Assembly: GCA_032334055.1 (NCBI GenBank)
Contig: JAUOZS010000001.1
Location: 1,462,501-1,526,500, forward strand
DNA length: 64,000 nucleotides
From: Selenomonadales bacterium 4137-cl
GTDB lineage: Bacteria > Bacillota > Negativicutes > Sporomusales > UBA7701
Direction: 5' to 3'
How positions within the stretch are numbered: position 1 is the stretch's first letter; every line of letters begins with the position of its first letter. The translations under genes were made by a program, and so were the position numbers. The notes beneath the pieces were generated by a model. The model was not told where the DNA came from. It saw only the letters and a list, made by a program, of their open reading frames with translations, and made no database searches. Positions 7,800-16,028 of this stretch are shown one piece after another.

Positions 7800-7910
7800 A
7801 TGCAGGCATTATTCGCGGCCATCGATTCCGGCAGATACGACGCCCTTATCGTGTTCGTGGCAGTCGCTCTGCTGCTGCTGTGGAGGCTGCACCGGGAGAA
7901 TAACGAGTGA
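7800..7910 (+). CDS. Tiny membrane protein
   Basis: This encodes 36 residues. It has one transmembrane helix (ALIVFVAVALLLLW) followed by a basic RLHRENN tail. GGAGG lies 9 bp before the ATG. It lies between two other small early genes. Function unknown. Confidence 0.5.
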   Translation: MQALFAAIDSGRYDALIVFVAVALLLLWRLHRENNE

Positions 7911-7923
7911 GGAGGCGAGAGCA

Positions 7924-8046
7924 TTGAAAACGTACACCTGCCCGAAGCATGGCAGCGTCGGCAAACAAAACGCCTACACCGCCCGCAAGCATACGAAATG
8001 CTGCATCTGCCACCGGAAGGTTCGAGTGGAGGAGGGGGAACGGTGA
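7924..8046 (+). CDS. Small zinc-finger-like protein
   Basis: This encodes 40 residues from a TTG start with GAGGAGG upstream. It has CPKHG near the N-terminus and HTKCCICHRKV near the C-terminus, a Cys/His arrangement that could bind one zinc ion. The stop overlaps the GTG of the antirepressor gene by 4 bp, indicating coupling. Confidence 0.5.
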   Translation: MKTYTCPKHGSVGKQNAYTARKHTKCCICHRKVRVEEGER

Positions 8047-8795
8047 ACGAGCTACGGCTGGTTAAGTCCGAATCCTTCGGCACTGTCAAATGCGACTTCT
8101 ACCATGGCGACGACGCCATCTGTATGACCTCGGAGCAGTTGGGACAGGCCCTCGGGTACGCCGACCCCCAGAAGGCGATCAGCAACCTGGCGAACCGAAA
8201 CATGTACCTCAATGCGCCGGAGTTTTCGGGATTCCTCAACTTGAGGACACCCGGAGGAATGCAGTTAACCCGCGTATTCACTGAGGACGGCATATACGAG
8301 GTGGCCATGCTGGCCCGCACGGACCAGGCCAACGCCTTCCGCGCGTGGGTAAGGTCGGTGATAAAGTCCATCCGCAGGACCGGCGCCTATGCTGTGCAGG
8401 AAATGTCGCAGCTTGAAATCCTCGCCCAGGCCACGCAGGCGCTGGTGAAGCAGGAACGGATGCTCAGGCAGCAGCAGGAGCAGATCGAAACCCTCGGGCA
8501 CCGCATCAACAGCCTTGATGCCGCCAACATCGACGGCGACCGACGGCAGCGGCTGGAGAAGATGGTCAAGCGGTACGCCTGGCAGCAGGGCCTTATCTAC
8601 AGCGTAGCCTGGCATCACTTCGACGACGCATTCAACACAGCCTACCGCGTCAACCTGACCGCCCGGCGGGAGAACTACTGCAAGAAAAACGGCCTGAAGG
8701 CCATCACGCGGCCCGAGTATCTGGAGGCGGCCGGCCTGATCGAGGACGCTATCCGGGTGGCGGATAAGATGCTGAACAAGGAACAAGCGGGATAA
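8043..8795 (+). CDS. BRO-family phage antirepressor
   Basis: This is a 250-aa protein. The BRO-N domain occupies about residues 10-110, with AICMTSEQLGQALGYADPQKAISNL and FTEDGIYEVAMLART followed by FRAWVRSVIKSIRRTG, the typical end of BRO-N. A Gln-rich coiled coil follows (QEQIETLGHRINSL). A C-terminal domain of the ORF6C type begins near RRQRLEKMVKRYAW. Such proteins act against the lysogenic repressor or modulate early transcription. The GTG start at 8043 overlaps the upstream stop, with GAGGAGGGGG before it. Confidence 0.88.
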   Translation: MNELRLVKSESFGTVKCDFYHGDDAICMTSEQLGQALGYADPQKAISNLANRNMYLNAPEFSGFLNLRTPGGMQLTRVFTEDGIYEVAMLARTDQANAFRAWVRSVIKSIRRTGAYAVQEMSQLEILAQATQALVKQERMLRQQQEQIETLGHRINSLDAANIDGDRRQRLEKMVKRYAWQQGLIYSVAWHHFDDAFNTAYRVNLTARRENYCKKNGLKAITRPEYLEAAGLIEDAIRVADKMLNKEQAG

Positions 8796-8913
8796 GAAGG
8801 GAGGTTGCCACCCACGCGCCGCCGCTGCGGATACCCTAACTGCCGGCCCCGTAAGCCTGGCACCGCAAAAAAGGCGGCTACAGTACCTAATTTTAGAACC
8901 GGGAGTGATTCAA

Positions 8914-9072
8914 GTGTCCAAGGCCAAGAAGTGCGCCCACTGCGGGCGGCCGTTACGCAGCCAAAATTACCACTACATGTGGGACAACCGCCAGAAAAAG
9001 GTCATTCCGGTCTGCAGAGACGATCGCAGCTGTCAGGCACCTTACCTGACACTGCAGAAGAAGGAGGCGTGA
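8914..9072 (+). CDS. Small zinc-ribbon protein
   Basis: This encodes 52 residues from GTG, with GGGAG 8 bp upstream. CAHCGRPL near the start and CRDDRSCQ in the second half give two Cys pairs, as expected for a zinc ribbon. It ends two bases before the next start. Function unknown. Confidence 0.55.
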   Translation: MSKAKKCAHCGRPLRSQNYHYMWDNRQKKVIPVCRDDRSCQAPYLTLQKKEA

Positions 9073-9074
9073 TC

Positions 9075-9239
9075 ATGGGAAAGGTGCTTCAACTTGCCGG
9101 GCAACGCTCCATCGGCTTGTTAGCCAGCATGGTGGCCAGGTGGAGGCGGCAGCGCCGCCGGCGGAATGAAATGCAGGTGAAGCGCGTCACCCACGAAGGC
9201 TGCTTCGCTGAATTCTTCGCCCGGGGCGGCCAGTGGTGA
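9075..9239 (+). CDS. Small Arg-rich phage protein
   Basis: This encodes 54 residues. An AAGGAGG lies 7 bp upstream, inside the end of the previous gene. The middle is very basic (RWRRQRRRRNEMQVKR), suggesting nucleic-acid contact. The C-terminus is THEGCFAEFFARGGQW. No family recognised. Confidence 0.5.
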   Translation: MGKVLQLAGQRSIGLLASMVARWRRQRRRRNEMQVKRVTHEGCFAEFFARGGQW

Positions 9240-9330
9240 AAAAAGCAGCCTGCCCTTGAGGAGGACAGGCCGGGAGTTGGGAGAGGGTTTGACCTCACTT
9301 TAAGTTTAGCACCGAAAGGAGGTGAATTAC

Positions 9331-9801
9331 ATGCAGTGCTCGTTCGGGAAACTGTGCGCGAAGGCCAGAGATGACGCCGGATTTACCCAGGAATCGGCAG
9401 AGCCGCTTCTGCTGGTCAGTGTACGGTCCATAAGTGACTACGAGCGCGGCGTGACGCCGGTCCCCGAGGATGTCGTGCTGAGAATGATGGACGCCTATCA
9501 CGCCAGGTGGCTGGGGTACGCCTACCTGCAGCAGACGAACAGGGTGGGGCAGGCGATACTTCCGGCGATCACGGTCGACCGCCACTTCGCCCAGAGCATC
9601 CTGAACCTTCGGGTGGAGATGAAGCATGTCGGCGCCGTCCAGGATGAAATCGACGAGATCGGCATGGACGGCCACGTCGACCACCACGAACATCCGCGCT
9701 GGTTAATGTGCGCCAAGGAACTTCACGAGCTTGCCGGCACACTGTTCGCAGTGCTGCTGTCGCCCCTACACAAAGAAAAAGACCGCTCAAGAGCGGCCTA
9801 A
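9331..9801 (+). CDS. XRE-type helix-turn-helix protein
   Basis: This is 156 aa from the ATG at 9331, 8 bp after AAGGAGG. The N-terminal 60 residues show a degenerate HTH (CAKARDDAGFTQESAEPLLLVSVRSISDYERG). The rest (QTNRVGQAILPAITVDRHFAQ, then a helix with DEIDEIGMDG) looks like the extension seen in many phage regulators of this type. It probably regulates early genes. The 3' end encodes a small hairpin without a T tract. Confidence 0.7.
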   Translation: MQCSFGKLCAKARDDAGFTQESAEPLLLVSVRSISDYERGVTPVPEDVVLRMMDAYHARWLGYAYLQQTNRVGQAILPAITVDRHFAQSILNLRVEMKHVGAVQDEIDEIGMDGHVDHHEHPRWLMCAKELHELAGTLFAVLLSPLHKEKDRSRAA

Positions 9802-9846
9802 CGAAATGTCCTACCACAATTCTATACGGAAAGGATTGAATAGTCA

Positions 9847-10038
9847 ATGAACATCATCCCAGAAATTGATTTCAGAGCGCTGCCGACCATGATGCTCTAC
9901 TGTATCGCCGATGAATACAAGCGGCTGGCGCTAGACTGCGAGGAGCCCCGCTTCCTCGTCAAGGCGAAGGCACTGGAGACACTGGCCGGGCAGCGAGAGT
10001 TTGGCTCGGCTACGCTGGAAATGGAGGTGTGCGCATGA
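9847..10038 (+). CDS. Small phage protein, unknown
   Basis: This encodes 63 residues, beginning MNIIPEIDFRALPT. It is mostly helical (MMLYCIADEYKRLAL). The ribosome site is weak (GGAAAGG about 13 bp upstream). Its stop overlaps the ATG of the next gene (ATGA). Function unknown. Confidence 0.5.
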   Translation: MNIIPEIDFRALPTMMLYCIADEYKRLALDCEEPRFLVKAKALETLAGQREFGSATLEMEVCA

Positions 10039-10364
10039 CCATCGAGCAGTTGAGCGAAAAAATCATGGCCTTGGCGGCTGAGTGCGAGGCTCTGACAGGC
10101 AGCGCCAGCATTGTGACCGACAGCACCACAGGCCCCTACGTTCAAATGTTCTCCAGCCGCGCCGCGTGCGTGGACACCTTCGTAGGGATTGACGCACCAA
10201 TGAACGTGGAGCAGCATTCCGAGAACTACTACAAAGCGTCCAAAACAATCGGCGGCGTCGAGTATTTCATGATATTCCAAGCCGATGAATTAGGGCTGCC
10301 GCAGGCTGACGCGACTGAGGCTGTGAGCCGGTATTTCGAGGGGAAAGGTGGCAAGGCGGCATGA
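10035..10364 (+). CDS. Phage protein, unknown
   Basis: This is 109 aa from the ATG at 10035, which follows GGAGG by 8 bp; the in-frame GTG at 10029 is too close to that site. An N-terminal helix (IEQLSEKIMALAAECEAL) precedes a beta-rich part (ASIVTDSTTGPYVQMF). It overlaps the ATPase gene by 4 bp, so it may serve the recombination module. Confidence 0.6.
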   Translation: MTIEQLSEKIMALAAECEALTGSASIVTDSTTGPYVQMFSSRAACVDTFVGIDAPMNVEQHSENYYKASKTIGGVEYFMIFQADELGLPQADATEAVSRYFEGKGGKAA

Positions 10365-12343
10365 GACTTCTCAAACTGCGCCTTCGCAACTTCAAAGGCG
10401 TCCGAGACTTCACCCTCGACGCCAACGGCGACAGCGTCGACGTCCTGGGTGACAACGCCACCGGCAAGACCACGCTGGCCGACGCGCAGAGCTGGCTGCT
10501 GTTCGGCAAGGATACCGCCAACAAAACCGACTTCGGCATCAAAACCCGCGACGCCGCCGGCAACGAACTCCACAACCTCGAGCATGAGGTCGAGGGCATC
10601 TACGACCTCGGCGGCGGCCGGACGCTGGCGCTGCGCAAGGTCTACAAAGAGAATTGGACGCAGAAACGCGGCAGCCTGGCCCGCGAACACACCGGCCACA
10701 CCACCGACCACTACATTGACGGCGTGCCGGTGTCCAAACGGGACTATGACGCCCGCATCGGCCAGATACTCAATGAGGACGTATTCCGGCTCCTTACCAA
10801 CCCGGCCCATTTCTGCGAGATTATTCACTGGACCGAGCGCCGGAAGATCCTGCTCGACATCTGCGGCGACATCAGCGACGCCGAGGTCATCGCATCGGAT
10901 AAGCAGCTGGCCAAGCTGCCCGACATACTCAACGGCCGCAAGCTGGACGACCACCGCAAGGTGCTGGCCGCCCGGCGCGCCGAGATCAACCGCGAACTGC
11001 AGAACATCCCCGTCCGGGTCGACGAGATCACCCGCGGGCTGCCCAACGTCGACGGCATCGACGAGGCCGCGACGAAGGCCGAACTGGCGGCGCTGCAGGC
11101 GCAACTGTCTGAGAAGCAGCAGGAGCTCGTCCGGGCCCAGGGCGGCGGCGAAGTCGCCGAGCAGCGGGCGAAGCTGGCCGAAGTGCAGGCCAAGATCACC
11201 GAGATCACGGCCGCTCACCGGGCCGCCACCAGCGACAAGATCCACGCCAAGAAGCTGGAACTGGACACCATCAGCCGCCAGATGTCCGGCATCCAGGCAG
11301 ACATCGACGGTAAGGCCCGGTCAATGCAGGCGAACACCGCCGCCATCGCCGACATGGAGGCCAAGCTGCCCCTCCTGCGCCAGCAATGGCAGGAGATCAA
11401 CGCCCGCCAGTTCGAGTTCAATGGCGCGACCGTCTGCCCGACCTGCGAGCAGCCCCTACCGATGGAACGGCTGCAGGAAGCCCGCGACAAGGCTGAGGCG
11501 CAGTTTAACCTCGACAAGGCCACGCAGCTGGAGGCGAACGTCGCCACCGGCCGGCAGACCAAGGCCGCCCTCGACGAGGCCAAGGCCGCGAATGAGCGCC
11601 TGCAGGCCGACATCGACAGCATAGAGGCGGCCAAGGCTTCGCTTGCCGAGAAGATCGGCATCCTGCAGTCCGAGATCGACGCCATCACCGCCACAGCCAC
11701 CGACCTGTCCGCCAACCCTGACTACGTCGCCGCGCTCAGGGAGCGCACGGCCATCGAGGACAAGATCGCCAAGCTCACCACCGACCGCGCCGGCCAGCTC
11801 GCCGAGATCAAAACCTCCATCGAAACCCGCGAGAAGGCCATCCGGGCGCTCAACGGCAACTTCGCCGCCATCGAGCAGAGCGCACAGGGACGCAAGCGCA
11901 TAGCTGAGCTGGAGGCCCAGGAGAAGGCGCTCGCCGCCGAGTTCGAGCAGCTTGAGGGCGAAAACTTCCTCTGCGAAACCTTCTTGAAGGCGCAGGCCAA
12001 CCTGCTCGAAAAGCGCATCAACAGCAAATTCAAGGTCGCCCGCTTCCGGATGTTCAACCAGCTGGTCAACGGCGGCATCGAACCCTGCTGCGAACCCCTC
12101 GGCCCCGGTGGCGTGCCGTACAGCAGCGGCCTGAACAACGCCGCGCGCATCAATGTCGGCCTGGACATCATCAACACCCTGGCCGCTCACTACGGCTTTG
12201 AGGCGCCGATCTTCGTCGACAATGCCGAGGCCGTCACCCAACTGACCGAAACCACCGCCCAGGTCATCCGCCTGGTCGTCAGCGAGCCCGACAAGGCGCT
12301 GCGGGTGGTAGGAGCCCAAACACTCTTTAAGGAGGCTAGTTAA
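10361..12343 (+). CDS. SbcC/Rad50-like AAA ATPase
   Basis: This 660-aa SMC-type ATPase has a Walker A GDNATGKT (residues 30-37) and long coiled coils on both sides of a CPTC zinc hook (C359 and C362). Its C-terminal lobe includes IFVDNAEAV as Walker B. The acidic residue after the aspartate is Asn, as I remember for phage members of this family. In phages such proteins work with a RecT annealase and a nuclease in recombination-dependent replication. The following genes are exactly RecT and a metallo-beta-lactamase-fold protein. The start overlaps the previous gene by 4 bp. Confidence 0.88.
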   Translation: MRLLKLRLRNFKGVRDFTLDANGDSVDVLGDNATGKTTLADAQSWLLFGKDTANKTDFGIKTRDAAGNELHNLEHEVEGIYDLGGGRTLALRKVYKENWTQKRGSLAREHTGHTTDHYIDGVPVSKRDYDARIGQILNEDVFRLLTNPAHFCEIIHWTERRKILLDICGDISDAEVIASDKQLAKLPDILNGRKLDDHRKVLAARRAEINRELQNIPVRVDEITRGLPNVDGIDEAATKAELAALQAQLSEKQQELVRAQGGGEVAEQRAKLAEVQAKITEITAAHRAATSDKIHAKKLELDTISRQMSGIQADIDGKARSMQANTAAIADMEAKLPLLRQQWQEINARQFEFNGATVCPTCEQPLPMERLQEARDKAEAQFNLDKATQLEANVATGRQTKAALDEAKAANERLQADIDSIEAAKASLAEKIGILQSEIDAITATATDLSANPDYVAALRERTAIEDKIAKLTTDRAGQLAEIKTSIETREKAIRALNGNFAAIEQSAQGRKRIAELEAQEKALAAEFEQLEGENFLCETFLKAQANLLEKRINSKFKVARFRMFNQLVNGGIEPCCEPLGPGGVPYSSGLNNAARINVGLDIINTLAAHYGFEAPIFVDNAEAVTQLTETTAQVIRLVVSEPDKALRVVGAQTLFKEAS

Positions 12344-13414
12344 ATGGCTGAAAACAAAAACGCCGTCGAAAAGGCGGAAAAATCGATGTCCGCGCGCTTC
12401 ATGGAAATGGTGTTCAACGAGTTTACCAGCGGCGTCGGCGAGCTGTCTCTGACCGATTCGCAGCGGCGCCTGGCGCAAAACTACTTCATCGTTCTGGATT
12501 CCGCGCTTAAGACGGCGGAAGAGAAGCGCGTCAAGGGCAACGCCGGAAAAGAAGACAGGTATAAAAACAACCTGCCTTATACCTGGGCGAACGTCGACCT
12601 CGAAACGCTTTCCCGCAACGTCGTCTCCGCTGCCCGCATGGGCCTCGACCCGCTGCAAAAAAACCACATCAACATGGTCCCGTTCAAAAACAACGCCATC
12701 CAGAAATACGGTATCGGCTTCATCGACGGCTACCGCGGGCTGGAGGTCAAAGCCACCAAATACGGTCTGGACGTTCCCGTCGCCGTGATCGTAGAGGTTG
12801 TCTATTCGACCGACACCTTCAAGCCGATAAAGAAAGACCTCCGCAACAACGTCGAGTCGTTTGAGTTCGAAGTCAACAATGCCTTCGACCGCGGGGAAAT
12901 CATCGGCGGCTTCTACTACCTCGTTTACTCCGACCAGACCAAAAACCGGCTTGTCGTTATGAGCAAAAAAGAGATCGAGAAGCGCAAGCCGGCCCATGCC
13001 TCCGTCGAGTTCTGGGGCGGCGAGAAGGACGTCTGGGAAAACGGCAAAAAGGTCGGCAAGGAGAAGGTCGAGGGCTGGTATGAGCAGATGGTCTATAAGA
13101 CGCTTTACCGGGCCGCCTACGGCAGCATAACGGTCGACAGCACGAAGATCGACGCCGACTACATGCGACTGGCCCAGGCTGAGAAATCTTTCAGCGAAGG
13201 CAAAATCGAGGACGAGATCGCCGAGCACGCCAACAGTCAGACCCTCGACATCGCAGCCGAGGTCATGCCGCCGGATTCCGGTGAGCCCATCGGCGACGCC
13301 AATGGCCCGAGCACACCGGCGCCCGCCGCCAAGGCCAACGTCACCGAGCACCCCGCCGCCAAGGCCCAGCAGACCACCCTCGCCCCCACCGGCACCGACG
13401 GCCCCGGATACTGA
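12344..13414 (+). CDS. recT: RecT-family single-strand annealing protein
   Basis: This 356-aa protein anneals complementary single strands during phage recombination. Family blocks seen include LPYTWANVDLETLSRNVVSAARMGLDPLQ, GIGFIDGYRGLEVKATKYG and FYYLVYSDQTKN, with EQMVYKTLYRAAYGS near residue 250. The C-terminal 70 residues are Pro/Ala-rich and disordered-looking. It starts directly after the ATPase stop (AAGGAGG upstream), and its last base overlaps the next ATG. The overlap points to a functional set of ATPase, annealase and hydrolase. Confidence 0.92.
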   Translation: MAENKNAVEKAEKSMSARFMEMVFNEFTSGVGELSLTDSQRRLAQNYFIVLDSALKTAEEKRVKGNAGKEDRYKNNLPYTWANVDLETLSRNVVSAARMGLDPLQKNHINMVPFKNNAIQKYGIGFIDGYRGLEVKATKYGLDVPVAVIVEVVYSTDTFKPIKKDLRNNVESFEFEVNNAFDRGEIIGGFYYLVYSDQTKNRLVVMSKKEIEKRKPAHASVEFWGGEKDVWENGKKVGKEKVEGWYEQMVYKTLYRAAYGSITVDSTKIDADYMRLAQAEKSFSEGKIEDEIAEHANSQTLDIAAEVMPPDSGEPIGDANGPSTPAPAAKANVTEHPAAKAQQTTLAPTGTDGPGY

Positions 13415-14112
13415 TGGACATCGATATCCTCGCCAGCAGCAGCGCCGGCAACGCCTATCGCGTCAGTGACGGCAAGACCGGCCTCCTGCTGGACTGCGGC
13501 CTCGCCTGGCGGGAGATTCAGCGGATCCTGCACTTTCAGACATCGGCGCTCGCCGGTATCCTGCTCACCCATGAGCACGGTGACCACGCAAAGGCCGCCA
13601 GGGACGCCGCGAAGGCGGGGCTGGACATCTTCTCCGGGCAGGGCACATTCGACGCTCTGGCGCTGTCAGGGCACCGCTGCCACCCCGCCAAAGCCCGGCA
13701 CCAGTTCCGCCTCGGCACCTTCACCGTGCTGCCATTCGATACCGTCCACGACGCGGCCGAGCCCCTGGGCTTCCTTCTGGCCAGCGGCGACGAGAAGCTG
13801 GTCTACCTGACCGACACGGCCTACAGCCGCTATATGTTCCCTGGATTAACCCATATACTCGTCGAGGCCAACTACAGCGACGACATTCTGCGGGAGCGCG
13901 TCGAGAGCGGGGAGGTGGATGTGGCCATGAAAAGCCGCCTGCTACGGTCGCACATGTCATTGCAGACCTGTAAAGAGTTCCTGCTGGCCAATGATTTATC
14001 GCAGGTCGAGGCCATTTATCTGATTCACCTGAGCAACGGCAACAGCGACGCCGCCCGCTTCAAGCGCGAGGTACAGGCGGCGACAGGAAAGCCCGTCTAC
14101 GTGGCGGGATAG
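13414..14112 (+). CDS. Metallo-beta-lactamase-fold hydrolase (probable nuclease)
   Basis: This 232-aa protein has the metal-binding HxHxDH motif (H53, H55, D57, H58) after the LLLDCG beta strand. Downstream metal ligands are D or H in VLPFDTVHDA, YLTDTAY and YLIHLSNGN. It is closest to the YycJ/WalJ type of MBL-fold proteins, which hydrolyse phosphodiesters. Position after RecT and the SbcC-like ATPase suggests it is the exonuclease of the recombination module. That assignment is an inference from context. Confidence 0.85.
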   Translation: MDIDILASSSAGNAYRVSDGKTGLLLDCGLAWREIQRILHFQTSALAGILLTHEHGDHAKAARDAAKAGLDIFSGQGTFDALALSGHRCHPAKARHQFRLGTFTVLPFDTVHDAAEPLGFLLASGDEKLVYLTDTAYSRYMFPGLTHILVEANYSDDILRERVESGEVDVAMKSRLLRSHMSLQTCKEFLLANDLSQVEAIYLIHLSNGNSDAARFKREVQAATGKPVYVAG

Positions 14113-14122
14113 GAGGTAGGCC

Positions 14123-14305
14123 ATGCCTGACCGCTGCCGCCGCTGTGGCCGCTACAAGCGTCCCTCCTTCGACGAGCTCTGCCCCCGCTGCCGGCGGCGT
14201 CACGGCCGGGCCATAGCCTTCGACTTGTTCCGGCCGGCGTTTGAGCCGGGAATAAGCGCGCTGGAGCGCCACCGGCGAATCAATGAGATTCTTGGATTGA
14301 GGTGA
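14123..14305 (+). CDS. Small zinc-ribbon protein
   Basis: This encodes 60 residues. CRRCGRYKRPSFDELCPRCRRR contains two CxxC pairs for zinc. The second half is helical and basic. GGAGG lies before the start. Likely a nucleic-acid-binding accessory. Function unknown. Confidence 0.6.
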   Translation: MPDRCRRCGRYKRPSFDELCPRCRRRHGRAIAFDLFRPAFEPGISALERHRRINEILGLR

Positions 14306-14309
14306 AAAA

Positions 14310-14648
14310 ATGACTAGATACCTGAAGGATACCATTCAAGATTTACCGCCCCTGCCCGTCGACGGATTAACTCAGGAGCAAATGAACAGGGCCAAAAAAA
14401 CGGTAGCCATTACCGTTGAAGTCGACGGACAGAAATACAAAGAGGAGTATGACACCACCCGCGGCTTCGTTCTCTTTATTGACAGGGAGGACACGGACGG
14501 CGTCCCGGTTACTCAAAACAGGGCACTAGCCACTGACCTTATGATGATAAAGAGTCTGATCTCGATTATGACAATGATGGAGAACTCTTTCCCGATGTTT
14601 GGCCTTCTGAGCAGCGAAATCCGTAAAGCGTTGCTGAGGCGGTCATGA
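14310..14648 (+). CDS. Phage protein, unknown
   Basis: This is 112 aa. A beta-rich middle (KTVAITVEVDGQKYKEEY) is followed by a Met-rich helix (LMMIKSLISIMTMMENSFPMFG). GAGGTG precedes the start, and the stop overlaps the next ATG (ATGA). No family recognised. Confidence 0.6.
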   Translation: MTRYLKDTIQDLPPLPVDGLTQEQMNRAKKTVAITVEVDGQKYKEEYDTTRGFVLFIDREDTDGVPVTQNRALATDLMMIKSLISIMTMMENSFPMFGLLSSEIRKALLRRS

Positions 14649-14794
14649 GCGGCAAAGTAATCGACCTGGCCGCCTGGCTGGCGAACAGCCACATGATCGA
14701 CGGGCGGCGCCGGCAGATCAGCGCGCGGACCATACGGATCGTAAAGACGAAGCAGCTGCTCACCGGCGGCCGGCCGGGCGGGGACTGCGCATAA
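14645..14794 (+). CDS. Small phage protein, unknown
   Basis: This encodes 49 residues, starting MSGKVIDLAAWLANSHM, with a basic middle (DGRRRQISARTIRIVKTK). It overlaps the previous gene by 4 bp. Function unknown. Confidence 0.5.
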   Translation: MSGKVIDLAAWLANSHMIDGRRRQISARTIRIVKTKQLLTGGRPGGDCA

Positions 14795-14806
14795 GGAGGT
14801 TTTTTC

Positions 14807-15220
14807 TTGGATTCAGATTTCAAATATACGCTCATCGTCAGCCAATTCTACCACTCTTACCACATGTTTATCGTCAAGTTTGATACCGAGATGTTTTTAG
14901 CAAAGGCAAAACTTCTGACGGAAGACTTGGAGAGCTATAAAAGGGTATCTGACGAGAAGAGAGATTATCGTTACGGCGACCTCGATTATTACAAGGACAG
15001 CAAAATTCGTCGCCGCTATAACGTCAACGACCAAGGAGACATCTACTTTATCAACCATACGCTTTTGGACGATTGCTTGAGCGATTCGAATTATTACCGA
15101 GATGAGAGCAAAAAAGCATCTCGTGGTTATACCCGAGTTTTAATTAAGGAGCGCATTTATGAACACCACAACTACGGTACGGTAAAAGCGCTCGTGCAAA
15201 AGCACTTCGAAATTGCCTAA
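14807..15220 (+). CDS. Phage accessory protein, unknown, AT-richer
   Basis: This is 137 aa from a TTG start 7 bp after AAGGAGG. It is rich in Tyr, Asp and Lys (YRYGDLDYYKDSKIRRRYN; YEHHNYGTVKALVQKHFEIA). Base and codon use is visibly lower in GC than flanking genes, suggesting recent acquisition. It lies at the end of an early gene run before a 200-bp gap. Such accessory positions can hold anti-defence genes, but nothing in the sequence identifies one. Confidence 0.6.
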   Translation: MDSDFKYTLIVSQFYHSYHMFIVKFDTEMFLAKAKLLTEDLESYKRVSDEKRDYRYGDLDYYKDSKIRRRYNVNDQGDIYFINHTLLDDCLSDSNYYRDESKKASRGYTRVLIKERIYEHHNYGTVKALVQKHFEIA

Positions 15221-15362
15221 TCACCGAACCCCATGAAGAAAGCCGAGGTGGTGCCTATGCGCCGCCCGCCCGGTTGAAAACGGATACACCTCGCCTGACG
15301 GCCGGGAACACGACAAAGGCGGCTAGATAATCAGTAACCTCATACTGTTACAGGGGCCAGAT

Positions 15363-15381
15363 GGGGGCCATTACGGCCCCC
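15363..15381. other. GC-rich perfect hairpin
   Basis: GGGGGCC and GGCCCCC pair around a 5-nt loop. No T tract follows, so it is not a standard terminator. It lies in the 199-bp gap between 15221 and 15419, which otherwise holds no clear gene. Confidence 0.4.
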
Positions 15382-15419
15382 GGCCCGCTCCTCGAATCTG
15401 ATTTTGGGAGATGAGAGAT

Positions 15420-15494
15420 ATGAAAAAGAAGGCCAAACGAAATAAGCCGCGGAAACCCTGCGGCTTTTGCTGTGCCCGGAAGGGGGCGCGGTAG
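15420..15494 (+). CDS. Micro-ORF, 24 aa, basic with Cys
   Basis: It reads MKKKAKRNKPRKPCGFCCARKGAR. A GGGAGATGAGAG stretch lies upstream, and the stop abuts the next ATG. The CGFCC motif with many Lys/Arg could bind metal or nucleic acid. It may only be a leader for the next gene. Confidence 0.35.
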   Translation: MKKKAKRNKPRKPCGFCCARKGAR

Positions 15495-16028
15495 ATGGCA
15501 AGTCGTTCAGTGGTAAAGCCTATTCCTGAGCTCAACATGTCAAAGGTGATCGCCGCGCTTCGGGGCCATCAAGTTGGCCTATATAGTGGCGACGATGGAA
15601 TAAACCTTGTAACCAACACGCAGATCATGCTTGTGCTGAGTGACGACGAGCTATGGCACGTTCAGGCGTCACTGCGGCTCCGCGAGGTAAATGGGTGGTA
15701 TTATCCCGGCAATCAGCGCCCGCACAAAGACTTCCCCGAGAGTGCCCGCGGCATAATCGCAAGTGCCATCAATGCCCAAAATGTTACTCTCGAACTGACC
15801 GGATTGACAGAGCATAATGACAAAGCTTACCTTGCCCGCGACGGCGGGTATGTCCTGATAGACCAAAAGTACATCGACATTTTCAACGTCATCAAGACAG
15901 CAGAGCAGCAGGCCGACAACCCCAACAGCACTGTTCTTATCAACGGTAAGCACCTTATCTGCCCAATCGTGGGCATAGTTAGCAAGTATTTATTGCCTCT
16001 TCAAGCTAGACAACGGGAGGCGGTATAA
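15495..16028 (+). CDS. Phage protein, unknown
   Basis: This is 177 aa. The N-terminal half has KVIAALRGHQVGLYSGDDGINLV. The middle is beta-rich (NVTLELTGLTEHND; YLARDGGYVLIDQKYIDIF). It is directly followed (same position, 16029) by the radical-SAM gene, so the two are probably co-translated. No family recognised. Confidence 0.6.
   Translation: MASRSVVKPIPELNMSKVIAALRGHQVGLYSGDDGINLVTNTQIMLVLSDDELWHVQASLRLREVNGWYYPGNQRPHKDFPESARGIIASAINAQNVTLELTGLTEHNDKAYLARDGGYVLIDQKYIDIFNVIKTAEQQADNPNSTVLINGKHLICPIVGIVSKYLLPLQARQREAV

Noticed and set aside
8805..9239. One 144-aa gene on the plus strand
   Set aside because: It passes out of frame through a zinc-ribbon gene that has its own start and ribosome site. 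Only its last 54 codons are real, starting at 9075.
11456..13351. A 631-codon open frame on the minus strand
   Set aside because: It lies opposite the SbcC-like ATPase and RecT genes, which have clear domains. High-GC third positions produce such antisense frames.
15363..15381. A terminator in the 15221-15419 gap
   Set aside because: The hairpin is perfect but GC follows instead of a T tract.
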